Shown: piece after piece, positions 1 through 10,358 of the stretch
Layout: each line of letters begins with the position of its first letter
How positions within the stretch are numbered: position 1 is the stretch's first letter
NCBI RefSeq assembly: GCF_003073475.1
Contig: NZ_CP029033.1
Coordinates: 2,604,001-2,668,000 of the forward strand
Reading direction: 5' to 3'
Origin: Actinobaculum sp. 313
Lineage (GTDB): Bacteria; Actinomycetota; Actinomycetes; Actinomycetales; Actinomycetaceae
Length of the DNA: 64,000 bases
Notes under the pieces: generated by a model
The model's input: only the letters and a program-made list of their open reading frames with translations
What the model was told of the DNA's origin: nothing
Database searches by the model: none
Position numbers and translations under genes: made by a program

Positions 1-322
1 CCTCGGCAGGATCACCGACGCCTACGAGCGCGACCCGCAGCTCCCCCTGCTGCTGGCGGACGGCTACTTCGCCGAGGAGATCGGCAAGGCCGTTCCTTCC
101 TGGCGGCGAGTTGTTTCCTATGCAGCCCGCACCGGTGTGCCCATCCCGGTGTTCGCGTCATCACTGGCTTACTACGACGGCGTGCGCGCGGACCGGCTAC
201 CCGCCAACCTCATCCAAGGGCAGCGGGATTACTTCGGTGCACACACCTATCAGCGTGTTGATAAGGAAGGCGTTTTCCACACGCTGTGGAGCGGAGATCG
301 CTCGGAGGAAAAGCAGAGCTGA
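1..322 (+). CDS. gnd: 6-phosphogluconate dehydrogenase, decarboxylating (C-terminal part)
   Basis: Only the last ~106 codons lie in the window, read from base 2 to a TGA at 320-322. The family oxidises and decarboxylates 6-phosphogluconate to ribulose 5-phosphate in the cytoplasmic pentose phosphate pathway. The fragment shows the conserved C-terminal helix and tail: SLAYYDG, then [20 protein letters not shown] and [11 protein letters not shown], the substrate-binding and dimer tail typical of the family. The N-terminal NADP domain is off the window. It precedes a run of sugar-acid genes on the same strand, which fits a gluconate-utilisation neighbourhood. The 283 bases after it hold no recognisable gene. 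Confidence 0.93.
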   Translation, partial: LGRITDAYERDPQLPLLLADGYFAEEIGKAVPSWRRVVSYAARTGVPIPVFASSLAYYDGVRADRLPANLIQGQRDYFGAHTYQRVDKEGVFHTLWSGDRSEEKQS

Positions 323-605
323 GCGGCTGTGAAGCGAGCCGCAACAGCGGCCCCACCGCCCGCGCCCCAGTCAACTGGACGCGGGCGGTTCCGGCGCCAG
401 GCCCTCCGCGTACCGGGCCCTTCCGCGTACCGGACCCCTCCGCTCTCCACCGAAAAGAGGCGGAACCATCCGGCCTCACATTTCGCGCAAGTACAGCGCC
501 ACTGGACCCGAATTGTGACAATGTTAGAAGGCGGGCAGCTCCAACATCTGCTTCGTGCCCCACATCGCGACAATGGCGTAGCCACAAACCGGCAAAGGAA
601 CGAGC

Positions 606-1550
606 ATGCGAACCACACTTGAATACATCACACCGGTGATCACCGCCTTCACCGACGACGGCGCCATAGACGAGGCGGCCAACCGCGCCGTCTATGACTT
701 CCTCATCGATGGCGGAATCGATGGCCTTCTTCTGCTCGGCAGTATCGGCGAGTTCTACGCCATCCCACGCGAGGAACAGCTCCACCTCATTGACCTGGCA
801 ACCACGCATATCGCGGGTAGAACCCACCTGTTGGTGGGAACCGGGGGCAACTCGGTGGCCGAGACGATTGAAATGTCCCATTATGCGCTGCATGCGGGCG
901 CCGACGGCGTCGTCATCATCGCACCCTACTATTTCCAACTCTCCGAGGCGGACCTCTATCACCACTACGCCACGATTGCCAAGGAAGTGGTTGGAAGAAT
1001 CTACCTGTACAACTTCCCCGGCTGTACCGGGAACCCGTTGAGCACTGCGCTGGTGCAGCGGCTCGCGGCAGATCACCCATTCATTGTGGGAATCAAGGAT
1101 ACCCTGCCCGATATGTCGCATACGCGCGAGCTGATCGACACAATTCTGCCGGATCGCCCGGAGTTCCAAATCTACTCCGGGCTGGATGAGAACTTCGCGC
1201 ACAACGCTCTGGCGGGAGGCAGCGGCTGTATTGCCGGCCTTTCCAACATCTACCCGGAGGTATGCGCCGCCTGGGCGAAATCGTGCCGCAACCAGGACTG
1301 GGAGGCAAGCGCGCGCTTGCAGCACATAATCGACACCCTTGCACCCCTATACAACATCACCCCTAACTTCACTCCCATACTCAAATACGCCATGGCATGG
1401 CGCGGCGTACCGGTCGCGCAGGCGTGCCGTACCTCGTGCGCACCGCTGAACGAAGCACAGAAGCAGGCCGTCGACGCGATTCTGCAGCGCGCCACCGCCC
1501 TTATCGCTGAGGCCGGACTCCGCCTCCTTCCCGCCACGCGCCCCTTATGA
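606..1550 (+). CDS. DapA/KDG-aldolase family lyase (2-keto-3-deoxy acid aldolase)
   Basis: A 314-residue TIM-barrel protein of the dihydrodipicolinate synthase / N-acetylneuraminate lyase superfamily, which forms a Schiff base with pyruvate. Visible marks are the phosphate/pyruvate-binding loop (LLGSIGEFY, residues ~43-51), the catalytic tyrosine in YNFPG (~138) and the Schiff-base lysine in VGIKDT (~165). The ATG at 606 follows a GGAACGAGC purine-rich stretch. The next gene encodes a YagF/YjhG-type aldonate dehydratase. E. coli yagE-yagF and yjhH-yjhG have the same pairing, so a role splitting 2-keto-3-deoxy-gluconate or -pentonate into pyruvate plus an aldehyde is inferred rather than lysine synthesis. 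Exact substrate unknown. Confidence 0.85.
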   Translation: MRTTLEYITPVITAFTDDGAIDEAANRAVYDFLIDGGIDGLLLLGSIGEFYAIPREEQLHLIDLATTHIAGRTHLLVGTGGNSVAETIEMSHYALHAGADGVVIIAPYYFQLSEADLYHHYATIAKEVVGRIYLYNFPGCTGNPLSTALVQRLAADHPFIVGIKDTLPDMSHTRELIDTILPDRPEFQIYSGLDENFAHNALAGGSGCIAGLSNIYPEVCAAWAKSCRNQDWEASARLQHIIDTLAPLYNITPNFTPILKYAMAWRGVPVAQACRTSCAPLNEAQKQAVDAILQRATALIAEAGLRLLPATRPL

Positions 1551-1806
1551 CACTGTCTGCACACAGCCTCGTTTCCTGTGCCAACACGGGTACGTGGAAC
1601 ATAGTGCATGGGAGACAACCACGGCTGCATGCGACGTAGCGCTGCGGCACAACGTGTTGCGCGCGCCGTCAAACGAGTTGTGCCGAACCTTGCACACAAC
1701 AGAGCCCTTCACACAACAGAACCCCTCGCACATCCGAACCTTCACACATCCGAACCTTCACACATCCGGCCCCAAAACACACCGACCTTTCAACGAGGAC
1801 ACGATC

Positions 1807-3777
1807 ATGCAAGACATTTACACCGAAGACGACCCGGCAATTTACCAGGCGCACACCCATCGCGACGGCCCGGCGGGCCGTCTGCCCCTGACCCCGGACC
1901 AGTTACGCACACTTCCCAGCGGCAGTATCTTCGGAATGACGCTCAACGCGGGAATGGGGTGGAATCCGGCCGAGCTCGGCAACGACGCCATCATGATGAT
2001 CAGCACGCTCGCCGGGATTCGCGAGCGCGATGGCCTTCCGACCGCCCTCGGGCTGCACACCGGCCATTACGAGCTCGGTCTCCAGTTGGAGGCTGCGGCG
2101 CAGGAGTTGGCTGCACACAACACCCTGCCCTACTCCACCTATGTCTCCGATCCGTGCGATGGCCGCACCCAGGGCACAACCGGCATGTTCGATTCCCTCG
2201 CCTACCGCAACGATGCCGCAACAGTTTTCCGGCGTCTTATCCGTTCTCTACCGGACCGCAAAGGCGTGCTCGGAATCGCCGCCTGCGATAAGGGGCTTCC
2301 CGCCCTCATGATGGCATTGGCGTCGCAGCACGATCTGCCAACCGTCCTGGTTCCGGGTGGATCTACGCTGATGCCTTCCCACGGTGAAGACGCCGGAACG
2401 ATCCAGACCATCGGAGTGCGCTATGCCGGTGGTGAGATGAGCTTTGAGGATGCCGTCACCCTGGGGTGCCGTGCCTGCGCCTCCGCGGGCGGCGGCTGCC
2501 AGTTCCTTGGCACCGCCGGTACCTCGCAAGTTGTTGGCGAGGCCCTCGGACTGGCGATCCCACATTCCGCCCTCGCACCCTCGGGCGAGGCGATCTGGAT
2601 TGATTTGGCCCGCAGCTCGGCTCGGGCACTGCTCAGACTCAAGGATGCCGGAATCACGACCACTGACATCCTCACCGACGACGCCGTCGAGAACGCCATG
2701 GTGTTGCACGCCGCCTTCGGCGGATCCACCAACCTGCTGCTGCATCTGGCCGCCATTGCTTACCACGCCGGATGCCGAGTCCCCTCCGTCTCCGACTGGG
2801 CACACATCAACCGGCGGGTGCCACGTCTGGTCTCCGTGCTACCCATCGGCCCGGTGATGTATCCGACCACTTCCGTCTTCCTGGCCGGTGGCGTTCCCGA
2901 AGTCATGCTGCACCTACGGCGTTTGGGGCTACTGCACGAAGACGTTCTCACGGCAACGGGACAGACCCTCGGTGAGAACCTCGACTGGTGGGAGAACAGT
3001 GAGCGGCGCTCCCGTATTCGCCAGCGTCTACGCGAGGTCGACGGCGTGGAACCCGACGAGGTCATCATGACCCCGGATGAAGCGGCTGTCCGCGGAATGA
3101 CCTCCACCGTTACCTTTCCTCTCGGCAACATCGCGCCGGAAGGCTCCGTGGTGAAATCCACCGCCATTGATCCGAGTGTGATTGACGACGACGGCGTATT
3201 CAGGCATACCGCTCCCGTCAAGGTCTTCACCTCGGAGAAGGCGGCTATCACCGCAATCAAGGCGGGCGATATCGTTGCCGGAGACATAATGGTGGTCCTT
3301 GGTGCCGGGCCACGAGGCACAGGTATGGAGGAGACCTATCAGGTAACTTCCGCGTTGAAAAAGCTTCCCTTCGGCAAACATGTCTCTCTGATTACCGATG
3401 CGCGCTTCTCCGGCGTCTCGACCGGGGCGTGTTTCGGCCATGTCGGGCCGGAGGCATTGGCGGGAGGTCCGATTGGCAAGCTCCGCGGCGGCGACGTCGT
3501 CGAAATCGTCGTCGATACAAAGAATCTCGACGGTTCGCTCAACTTTATCGGAACCGAGGATCAACGGTTAACTCCGCAGCAAGGAGCAGCCGTGTTGGCT
3601 GCCCGCAACACTCCCGTCAGCCTGCGGCCCGATCCCGATCTCCCCGATGACACCCGGCTGTGGGCGGCCCTGCAGGATGTCTCCGGCGGCATGTGGCGCG
3701 GATGCGTGTACGACGTCGACAAGATCATCGCAACTCTTGAGGCCGGTGTGAAAGCCCTGGCGAAGGAGGAGGACTGA
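1807..3777 (+). CDS. YagF/YjhG-family D-xylonate/aldonate dehydratase
   Basis: A 656-residue enzyme of the IlvD/Edd superfamily, Fe-S-dependent dehydratases of sugar acids. The length matches YagF/YjhG (~655 residues). Candidate Fe-S cysteines sit in [16 protein letters not shown] and [11 protein letters not shown], followed by the conserved GTAGTSQ and the C-terminal [12 protein letters not shown] nucleotide-like loop. The reading frame is open upstream to 1594, but the ATG at 1807 (MQDIYTEDD) is preceded by an AACGAGGAC ribosome site and matches the family start, so the longer start is rejected. The upstream 250 bases contain short tandem copies of CACACATCCGAACCTT (about 1725-1770). With the preceding aldolase it forms a dehydratase-aldolase pair turning an aldonate into pyruvate and an aldehyde. 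Confidence 0.88.
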   Translation: MQDIYTEDDPAIYQAHTHRDGPAGRLPLTPDQLRTLPSGSIFGMTLNAGMGWNPAELGNDAIMMISTLAGIRERDGLPTALGLHTGHYELGLQLEAAAQELAAHNTLPYSTYVSDPCDGRTQGTTGMFDSLAYRNDAATVFRRLIRSLPDRKGVLGIAACDKGLPALMMALASQHDLPTVLVPGGSTLMPSHGEDAGTIQTIGVRYAGGEMSFEDAVTLGCRACASAGGGCQFLGTAGTSQVVGEALGLAIPHSALAPSGEAIWIDLARSSARALLRLKDAGITTTDILTDDAVENAMVLHAAFGGSTNLLLHLAAIAYHAGCRVPSVSDWAHINRRVPRLVSVLPIGPVMYPTTSVFLAGGVPEVMLHLRRLGLLHEDVLTATGQTLGENLDWWENSERRSRIRQRLREVDGVEPDEVIMTPDEAAVRGMTSTVTFPLGNIAPEGSVVKSTAIDPSVIDDDGVFRHTAPVKVFTSEKAAITAIKAGDIVAGDIMVVLGAGPRGTGMEETYQVTSALKKLPFGKHVSLITDARFSGVSTGACFGHVGPEALAGGPIGKLRGGDVVEIVVDTKNLDGSLNFIGTEDQRLTPQQGAAVLAARNTPVSLRPDPDLPDDTRLWAALQDVSGGMWRGCVYDVDKIIATLEAGVKALAKEED

Positions 3778-3853
3778 CCAGAGAGGAAGGCATGCCAGAA
3801 GAATTGACGGGAGAAGAACTGACGAGAGAAGAACGCAACACGCCGACGCGTTA

Positions 3854-3873
3854 GCAGATAGTCGATTATCTGC
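3854..3873. promoter_or_regulatory. Inverted repeat between dehydratase and GntR gene (candidate operator)
   Basis: GCAGATA at 3854-3860 and TATCTGC at 3867-3873 form a perfect 7-bp inverted repeat around GTCGAT. It lies 76 bases after the dehydratase stop and ~138 bases before the GntR start, with no T-run after it. An operator for the adjacent GntR regulator is plausible but only inferred from symmetry and position. Confidence 0.35.
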
Positions 3874-4011
3874 GACTTCGAAACTCTGGATCGCGCGACG
3901 CAAATGTGCTGGTCGGAGGACTGTTAGCCAATATTGATTCGCTTAATAACTTCATTATCCATGACCTAGCCCACACGTAAGGGCCGCCACACCGGCGGTG
4001 GAGACGCTAGA

Positions 4012-4839
4012 ATGCCGGATATACCCTTCGTACCGACACTCCAAGGCGGCGAGATGAACCCAGCAACCGGTAGTTCAGGCCAGCCAGCCGATGCTGCCCC
4101 CTTCGTTCCTGCCATCGAACTGGATAGGGACTCATCGGTTCCCCTTTACAAGCAGATTGCAGCTCCGATCGAACGCCTCATCTTGAACGGCGAGATCCCG
4201 GAGGGAAGTTTAATCGAAGATGAAGTATCCATGGCACAACGGCTGGAAGTATCGCGGCCGACCGCACGGCACGCACTGCAGCAACTCGTTAGCCAAGGCC
4301 TCGTCCGCCGTAAGCGCGGGTCCGGTACACGCGTCGCACCCACTCGAATTCACCGTCCACTCAGCCTCACGTCCTTCAATGACGACCTGAAACGTGCCGG
4401 TTTCACGCCCAGTACGAGAGTCATATCGTATGAGATAGTGCTCGCCGATGACGCGGAAATGGAAGCTCTGGAATGCGCTCGCGATACGGAAATCGTCCGC
4501 ATGCGCCGCATCCGTTCGATCGAGACCGGCCCGTTGGCGATTATGACGAATCTGGTGCCTCTGGACGTCTGCCCCTCCTTGAAGGTCCTTTCAAAGCAGG
4601 GCCTTTATGCCGCCATGAAGGAATCCGGAGTCTCCATGATGACAGCTCATCAGACGGTCGGCGCACGCAATGCCACGCCTGATGACGCGGAGCAACTTGG
4701 CGTCCCGGTTGACGCACCGTTATTGACCATGCAACGCACCACATACGACGCCGCCGGGCGTGTGGTTGAGTACGGCAACCATCTCTACAACGCGAGCCTC
4801 TACTCCATCCGCCTCACACTTTTCGCAGACCGAATGTAA
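4012..4839 (+). CDS. GntR-family transcriptional regulator with UTRA effector domain (HutC type)
   Basis: A 275-residue regulator. Residues ~33-105 form the GntR winged helix (PLYKQIAAPIERLILNGEIP, then SRPTARHALQQLVSQGLVRR-RGSGT), and residues ~115-270 look like a UTRA ligand-binding domain (LSLTSFNDDLKRAGF, ending in a YNASLYSIRLTL strand). The ATG at 4012 is preceded by GGTGGAG at 3997-4003 with 8-base spacing; the ATG at 4054 is a possible internal start. It sits between the aldonate dehydratase and a convergent sugar-acid reductase, so regulation of the surrounding sugar-acid genes is the natural inference. Effector unknown. Confidence 0.88.
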   Translation: MPDIPFVPTLQGGEMNPATGSSGQPADAAPFVPAIELDRDSSVPLYKQIAAPIERLILNGEIPEGSLIEDEVSMAQRLEVSRPTARHALQQLVSQGLVRRKRGSGTRVAPTRIHRPLSLTSFNDDLKRAGFTPSTRVISYEIVLADDAEMEALECARDTEIVRMRRIRSIETGPLAIMTNLVPLDVCPSLKVLSKQGLYAAMKESGVSMMTAHQTVGARNATPDDAEQLGVPVDAPLLTMQRTTYDAAGRVVEYGNHLYNASLYSIRLTLFADRM

Positions 4840-4899
4840 ACCCCGGTGGGGATACAGTCGCGGTACGTAACGACCGCAGTGCGTAACGAGGCGAGACGT

Positions 4900-4933
4900 C
4901 CCGCCGGGCACAACCTCTGCTATGCCCGGCGGG
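4900..4933. terminator. Bidirectional hairpin terminator between convergent genes
   Basis: CCCGCCGGGCA at 4900-4910 and TGCCCGGCGGG at 4923-4933 form a perfect 11-bp GC stem with a 12-base loop. It sits exactly in the 103-base gap between the convergent GntR and reductase genes. There is no clear T-run on either side, as is common in high-GC actinobacteria. Confidence 0.7.
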
Positions 4934-4942
4934 GCCACACAC

Positions 4943-6469
4943 CTAGATGCTTGAAAGCCTCTTACTCAAGGCGTCCTGCGCAGCTGCACGTACTCCACTA
5001 CTCACGATCAGCTGTACCAGTTCCGTCACACGCTGATTGAAGGCCTCGTAGGCAGTCAACTCGCTGGCAAAGAATCCCCCGCGCAGAATCGCGTCGACGT
5101 GGACCGCTACCGGATTGGCGTCCGGTCCGGCCGCAGCGAGGGCAGCATCAGAGGCGGCACGCAGTTCGGGCTGCCGCGGCTCGACGATCTCTTCCACAAG
5201 CGCATCCGGCACGAAGCCGGGCGGCGGGCATGTGCAGCACAGCCAGGAGGCGAAAAGCAACGCGATTTGTTGCGGCATTATCCCCTGTGCCAACAGTCGA
5301 GTACCAGGGATGATGACTCGCTGATTGAGCCGCACGATTCCATGAGAACAAATCCGCGCCGTCCTGTCTCCCAGCGCGAAGTTCGTCCAGCGATCAAAGA
5401 GCTGCGCCACGTAATTCTCGGGATCGAATCCCTCCGGCAGGTCAATCGAGGGAAGCATCTCGTCACCGATCAGATGGCGCACACAATCCTCAATGAACTG
5501 CTGGGTGCGCGCATCAGGAACAGTGCCCCGCCCGTCGAGCACGCCGAGATAGGAGATCAGGGAGTGGCAGGCATTGAGAATGCGCAGTTTGACCAGCTCG
5601 TACTTCTCCACCTCGGTGGAAAAGATGACTCCGCGCGCCTTCTCCCATGCAGGCCGACCCGCAGCAAAGTTATCCTCAATCACCCACATGGTGAACTCTT
5701 CGGTAGGAACCGGCACGTCGTCGTGATAACCGGCAATACGCTCAACGTCCGCGCGCGTCTTATCCGTCGTTCCCGGAACGATACGATCCACCATTGAATT
5801 GGGGAAGGTGACAGAGTGCGCCATCCAATCCAGCAATGCCGACTCCGCGTCCACAGCCTGCAAGAACTCAGTGACAAGGCGGCGCACAAGCGCCCCACCC
5901 GCCTGCATATTGTCGCAGCACAGAATCGTCAGCGGTGCCCCGCCGTCGGCAAACCGTTTCTGCAGCCCACGTGCCAACAGTCCCACCGGCGTGCTGGGGC
6001 CGGCGCCGGCGATATCCGCAGCCACGTCCGGGTGGGCGGTGTCGAGTCCTCCGGTCATCTCATCCTTGTGGTATCCCTGCTCGGAAACCGTCAGTGTAAC
6101 GATCTTGTGCTCGGGAGCGGCGATTTGCGCGACGACGGCCTCAGGTTCGTCGGCGGCAACGCAAAAGGCGCGGTGTACGTCCACGATTCCCACATCTTCG
6201 CCGCGCGGTGTCAGCTGCAGTACCGAGTAGGCGCCGCCCTGTTCGCGCATTGGATCAACGACGCCGTGGCTATGCATCGCCACTCCAACCACACCCCAGT
6301 CCCCGGGCTCCGCCGCAAGGGCCTCCGCCGTCGCAACAGCCGCATGGGCACGATGGAAATTGCCCAGGCCAATATGGACAATCCCCGTCTTCTCAGGAGC
6401 ACTTGCTCCGATCAGGCGCTGGGCAAGTACCTTGTCTTGATACAGGTCATCTCGGTGCAACCTTTGCAT
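4943..6469 (-). CDS. Mannitol dehydrogenase family oxidoreductase (probable D-fructuronate reductase / mannonate oxidoreductase)
   Basis: A 508-residue long-chain polyol dehydrogenase. The N-terminal Rossmann start is IVHIGLGNFHRAHAA (residues ~31-45). The family active-site motif is KLRILNACHS (K-x5-N-x2-H, ~295-304), next to SYLGVLDG. Family members reduce fructuronate or tagaturonate or oxidise mannitol with NAD(P)H. The sugar-acid neighbours make a uronate/aldonate substrate more likely than mannitol. The ATG at 6469 has an AAAGGTGGCGGA ribosome site. It is transcribed towards the GntR gene and away from the permease, so the 410-base gap on its other side should hold divergent control sites. 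Confidence 0.87.
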   Translation of the reverse strand: MQRLHRDDLYQDKVLAQRLIGASAPEKTGIVHIGLGNFHRAHAAVATAEALAAEPGDWGVVGVAMHSHGVVDPMREQGGAYSVLQLTPRGEDVGIVDVHRAFCVAADEPEAVVAQIAAPEHKIVTLTVSEQGYHKDEMTGGLDTAHPDVAADIAGAGPSTPVGLLARGLQKRFADGGAPLTILCCDNMQAGGALVRRLVTEFLQAVDAESALLDWMAHSVTFPNSMVDRIVPGTTDKTRADVERIAGYHDDVPVPTEEFTMWVIEDNFAAGRPAWEKARGVIFSTEVEKYELVKLRILNACHSLISYLGVLDGRGTVPDARTQQFIEDCVRHLIGDEMLPSIDLPEGFDPENYVAQLFDRWTNFALGDRTARICSHGIVRLNQRVIIPGTRLLAQGIMPQQIALLFASWLCCTCPPPGFVPDALVEEIVEPRQPELRAASDAALAAAGPDANPVAVHVDAILRGGFFASELTAYEAFNQRVTELVQLIVSSGVRAAAQDALSKRLSSI

Positions 6470-6712
6470 TCCGCCACCTTTCTCTTTTGAATGCGGCTAC
6501 TCCCTTGTTCACCGCTGGAGCCGCCAATCACCGCAGCGATTGAGGCTCCTTACCACTGTATGCCGTTGTGAGCCGCTGCGTTGGGCTCTCTCGTCCAGGA
6601 TTCCAAGACTGCGCCGCCCGCGCACGTGACTACCGCGGACATCGATAGCTGACTGGACAACCCAGAGGCCAGACGCGAGTGGACATAGGGCCCAAACGGC
6701 TCAGATTCGGGT

Positions 6713-6742
6713 TTGTACAATTGAGTCTACCAGCCGTACTAA
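6713..6742 (+). promoter_or_regulatory. Candidate sigma-70-type promoter for the GntP permease
   Basis: TTGTAC (6713-6718) and TACTAA (6737-6742) are separated by 18 bases and lie ~140 bases before the permease start. The -35 box is part of a TTGTACAA palindrome that could also be an operator. No other feature was seen in the 6470-6882 intergenic stretch. Confidence 0.35.
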
Positions 6743-6882
6743 GATGGCAGGTGCCGTAGCAGAAGGGTCACGCGCCCGCACGCTCGGCGTACATCATTTG
6801 TCCGCCACAAAGCGGTGATCGGGGCACACACATCCCGCTTATCGGGATCCTGGTCCTGCTTGTAATGTCAATGGAGACCTCC

Positions 6883-8304
6883 ATGGAAAACTGGGAACAG
6901 ACAATGAGTGCCGGCCCCTTGCTGGGGATCGCGGCCGCAGCGATTCTTTTGATCTTGCTGCTCATCATCGTCTGCAAATTGCATGCATTCCTGACGCTTG
7001 TTATCGTGTCCGTTCTGACCGCATTGGCAGCCGGAATCCCGATTGGCAGCTTATATGACGTGGTCATGAGTGGTTTCAATTCCACGCTGGGAAGCGTCGG
7101 TATATTAGTCGGGCTGGGCGCAATGTTGGGCAAACTTATAGAAAACTCCGGCGGCGCACAGGCACTGGCCGATTCTATGATCCGAACCTTCGGTGAGAGA
7201 AACGCACCGTTCGCACTCGGCATCGCCTCGTTGCTCCTCGGCTTCCCAATGTTCTTCGACGCCGGCCTCGTCGTGATGCTGCCAATCGTCTTCGCTGTTG
7301 CGAAACGTCTGGGTGGCCCCATCCTGCTCTACGCCTTCCCCACCGCCGTCGCCTTCTCGGTGATGCACGTGTTCGTGCCGCCGCATCCCGGCCCGGTCGC
7401 TGCTTCCAGCTTCTTCGGCACCAACCTAGGCGTCCTTATTATCGCTGGTATCGTGGTGGCAGTTCCGACCTTCTACGTCACCGGCGTTCTGTGGGGCCGC
7501 TACTGTGCGCGTCGATTCCCGAATATCGACATCTCGAACACGATTTTCGGCGGCGAGACTCGTACGGTGGCGAATCCGCCGAAGACGGGAACCGTTATCA
7601 GCGTGTTGCTACTCCCGATGCTCTTGATTTTCCTGAACACGAGCGTCGATTTCATGACGAAGGCGGATGTATTCGGCAAGTACAACCCCGAACCCGAACT
7701 CTCCCAGGTCTCCCTACCCACATGGGCCAAGGTGTTTACACTCCTCGGGACATCCGGTATCGCGCTGCTCATCGCGGTGATCGTTGCTATCCTTGTGCTC
7801 GGTTTGCGGCGCCACGAGGGCGGCTCAGCGCTGGAGAAGCTTCTCGATTCTTCGCTTGGCCCCATCGCCTCGGTCGTCTTCATTACCGGTGCCGGTGGCA
7901 TGTTCGGAGGAGTGCTGCGCCAGTCCGGTATCGGTAACGCATTGAAAGAGGCACTTGGCGATCTGGGCATGCCGGTGATCGTTGCCGTATATCTGGTTGC
8001 GGTCGCGCTACGGTTGGCGCAGGGTTCAGCCACAGTCGCTCTTACGACCGCTGCCGGTCTGATGGCACCTGCGGTACTAGACGGTAATTTCAGTCCCATG
8101 CAGGTTGTGGCGATCACCTTGGCTTGCGCGGCAGGCTCTGTTTTCGCATCCCACGTCAACGACTCCGGATTCTGGCTCGTTGGCCGCCTGCTCGGCATGG
8201 ATACCGCTACCACGCTGCGAACCTGGACAGTCCAGCAGGCGCTCGAATCGGTGATGGTGTTCGCTCTGTCTCTGGTCATCTTCGTCGTCGGCGGCATGTT
8301 CTGA
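6883..8304 (+). CDS. GntP-family gluconate/aldonate:H+ symporter
   Basis: A ~473-residue integral membrane protein with about 12 hydrophobic segments. GntP-family marks include FFDAGLVVMLPI, VFVPPHPGPVAA, RLAQGSATVALTTAAGL and ASHVNDSGFWL, the last two being hallmark C-terminal motifs. It should import gluconate, idonate or a related sugar acid across the cytoplasmic membrane. Two starts are possible: ATG 6865 and ATG 6883. The second is chosen because GGAG at 6873-6876 is well spaced before it; the first has no clear ribosome site. The gene is followed by a strong hairpin, so it may be its own transcription unit. Confidence 0.92.
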   Translation: MENWEQTMSAGPLLGIAAAAILLILLLIIVCKLHAFLTLVIVSVLTALAAGIPIGSLYDVVMSGFNSTLGSVGILVGLGAMLGKLIENSGGAQALADSMIRTFGERNAPFALGIASLLLGFPMFFDAGLVVMLPIVFAVAKRLGGPILLYAFPTAVAFSVMHVFVPPHPGPVAASSFFGTNLGVLIIAGIVVAVPTFYVTGVLWGRYCARRFPNIDISNTIFGGETRTVANPPKTGTVISVLLLPMLLIFLNTSVDFMTKADVFGKYNPEPELSQVSLPTWAKVFTLLGTSGIALLIAVIVAILVLGLRRHEGGSALEKLLDSSLGPIASVVFITGAGGMFGGVLRQSGIGNALKEALGDLGMPVIVAVYLVAVALRLAQGSATVALTTAAGLMAPAVLDGNFSPMQVVAITLACAAGSVFASHVNDSGFWLVGRLLGMDTATTLRTWTVQQALESVMVFALSLVIFVVGGMF

Positions 8305-8315
8305 TTGCTCTCGTC

Positions 8316-8359
8316 GCCACGAGTCGGACCGTCACAGTTGCACTAGTCCGACTCGTGGC
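8316..8359 (+). terminator. Hairpin terminator after the GntP gene
   Basis: GCCACGAGTCGGAC at 8316-8329 pairs perfectly over 14 bp with GTCCGACTCGTGGC at 8346-8359, starting 12 bases after the permease stop. No T-run follows, but position and stem strength support termination. Confidence 0.72.
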
Positions 8360-8494
8360 AGCCTCAACCCAGCGTAGGTTCCGCACGGTGCGATGAATCG
8401 TTGTAGTACCAACAGTTTCAAAGACCTACTCCATCCGCCAAGATCACGCGCTTAGTCCATCCACATACTCCAGTCACCACCACTATCCACACGT

Positions 8495-8530
8495 CGTGAT
8501 GAACCCCGCGGTGTCGCGCGGTTCATCACG
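8495..8530. promoter_or_regulatory. Inverted repeat upstream of dehydrogenase (candidate operator)
   Basis: CGTGATGAACC (8495-8505) and GGTTCATCACG (8520-8530) form an 11-bp perfect inverted repeat with half-site centres 25 bases apart, 48 bases before the dehydrogenase start. It could be a regulator site or a leader hairpin; the sequence alone does not decide. Confidence 0.4.
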
Positions 8531-8577
8531 GCATATGCACTCCATAGAAGGAACAATCACAAAAGAAAGAGGTTGCC

Positions 8578-9590
8578 ATGCGTGCCGTTTATATTCACGG
8601 CAAAGAAGATCTACATATAGAGGAGGTACCCTTACCGGAACCCGGTGAGGGGCAGGTTCGGCTCCGCGTCGCCTATGTTGGCGTTTGCGGATCGGACCTG
8701 CACTACTACTTCGACGGCGCGGTAGGTGCCTACGCAATTACCGAGCCCCTGACCCCGGCCACGAGCTCTCAGCAACCGTGGACCTCGACCCCTCCGGCAA
8801 GCTGGAGCCTGGCACCCCTGTTACGGTTCACCCAGCTACCTTCGGAACGCCGGTGCCGGGCGCCGAGGATCGCCCCAGCGTCTTCCCCGGAGGTAGCTAT
8901 CTCGGCTCCGCCTCGACTCATCCACACACACAGGGCGGTATGGCCGAGTACTTGGTGGTCCGCTCGGACATGGTCCGTGTGCTACCCACTGGAATGGACC
9001 TGCGTGTGGCGGCACTATCCGAACCGCTAGGCGTAGGCCTGCATGGAATCAATATTGTCGGCGACCTGGAGGGGAAGAAGGTTCTTGTCTCAGGCTCGGG
9101 ACCCATCGGATTACTCACCGCTGCCGGCGCCCTCAGTAAAGGTGCTGCGGAGGTGGTTGCCGCTGACGTTCTGGACGGGCCGCTTTCGCGAGCATCGCAG
9201 CTCGGCGTCACGCGCACCCTGCGCTCGGACCGTGATGGGCTTCCGACCAATTACTTCGACGTCATCCTCGAGTGCACGGGCGTGCCCGCTGCGGTCTCCA
9301 ACGCGTTCGAGGCAGTGCGGCCGGCCGGTTTGCATGTGCAGGTCGGAATGCTTGCGGGCGGTCCGCAGCCGCTGACCATCGCACCGGTTATCTCCAAGGA
9401 GATTGAGATTCGCGGCAGCTTCCGTTTCAACAATGAGATTGACGACGCCGTTCAGTTGCTGGCGAACCGTCCGGAGATTGCCGACGCCGTCATTACCCAT
9501 ACCGTGTCCGCCGACGATCCGGTGGCGGCTTTCGTCACGGCGAAGAACTCTGATCTTTCGGGCAAGGTTCTGGTCGAGATGTGGCTGTGA
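8578..9590 (+). CDS. Zinc-dependent L-idonate 5-dehydrogenase / sorbitol dehydrogenase-like enzyme (one frameshift)
   Basis: A medium-chain zinc alcohol dehydrogenase split in two frames. Frame 1 runs from ATG 8578 (ribosome site AAAGAGG) with the catalytic-zinc cysteine in GVCGSDLHYY. Frame 2 resumes as PGHELSATVDL and continues through the cofactor loop VSGSGPIGLL to the stop at 9590. The join is CCCCGG at 8753-8758: one extra G gives PLTPGHEL, the conserved zinc-site motif, and a normal 337-residue protein. The family oxidises idonate, sorbitol or related polyols with NAD(P)+. Neighbours favour a sugar acid. The lost base looks like a sequencing slip or a very recent mutation, because no other lesion is present. 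Confidence 0.82.
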
Positions 9591-9643
9591 GCCCATAGTG
9601 CGGGGCCGTGGCCGGGTCGGCTGCGGCCCTGCACGCTCGCGCC

Positions 9644-9763
9644 TGTCCAAATCCCGTCCAAACGATGGCAAAATGGAATGTTTCAATTTAAAGAATGGCG
9701 GAATCATGCGGATTTCGGCGTCGGTGAAAACCGGATGTTCTTCGTTTGGACGGGATTTGGACA
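9644..9763 (+). mobile_element. 120-bp terminal-inverted-repeat element, copy 1
   Basis: The ends are perfect 22-bp inverted repeats beginning TGTCCAAATCCCGTCCAAAC. The middle carries a core shared with three other copies in the window (9687-9715, starting TTTAAAGAATGGCGG). No transposase is encoded, so it resembles a MITE or an ERIC-like palindromic repeat. It lies 53 bases after the dehydrogenase stop. No target-site duplication is obvious. Confidence 0.8.
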
Positions 9764-10358
9764 CATCGCGCCGCCGAGACACGAGGATGCCAGCAACACG
9801 CGCTGCCGAAGAGGATGACAGCAACACGCGGCGCTAACAGGCTCGGCCACATTCAGTCATCGAATAATGTCCCCTGTTCGGCGGGCAAAAACGCGACACT
9901 ATGAACACATGGTAGTCGCATCAGCGATGGTGTGATATCCGGCCCGCCAACGCGAGGTTGCGGGGCGGATTCGCCTCATGTTCGGCCGCCGCATTCGGCA
10001 GGGTCATTGTGCCGATGTGAGACCCACCGATTGTCGATCAGTACATGAATGCCGGCGCCACTGCCTCTCCCAAGCCTGGGGCTCGCCAGATGGTTCCGTC
10101 CGGCATTGGCGTCGCAGCGATGCATTGCCAACGAATTGCGCGGGGCACCGTCGGCATTCTCCACACTTCCGTCGCGCGAATCCAACGGACTCGCGCAGCC
10201 ACTGATTGCCGGTCCCCTCGAAGCGTCTCGGCACGTCGGTTGGATCGCCTGCCCGTCGTGGCGTGCTCGAAATGCGCACGCGGACTTAATCTGCAGGCAG
10301 ATCGAAGCCGACGGGCCGCAGAGTCATTCAGATACAGTGATTACACAAGGAGCGATTC
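9764..10358. other. Intergenic stretch, possibly with a decayed regulator remnant
   Basis: No intact gene is visible between the repeat element and the dehydratase. A plus-strand frame from ~10049 to 10372 has no stop and includes LPLPSLGLA, which faintly recalls the C-terminal region of LysR-type regulators, but the rest does not align well by eye. Treated as unassigned. Confidence 0.25.

Noticed and set aside
16-1325. Long minus-strand frame opposite the KDG-aldolase gene (210-1325)
   Set aside because: It is the antisense shadow of the aldolase, with no ribosome site or recognisable motif.
9644-9763. Integron attC-site interpretation of the 120-bp element
   Set aside because: The end bases next to GTT/AAC do not fit the purine/pyrimidine consensus of attC core sites, there is no integrase, and copies are scattered rather than arrayed with gene cassettes.
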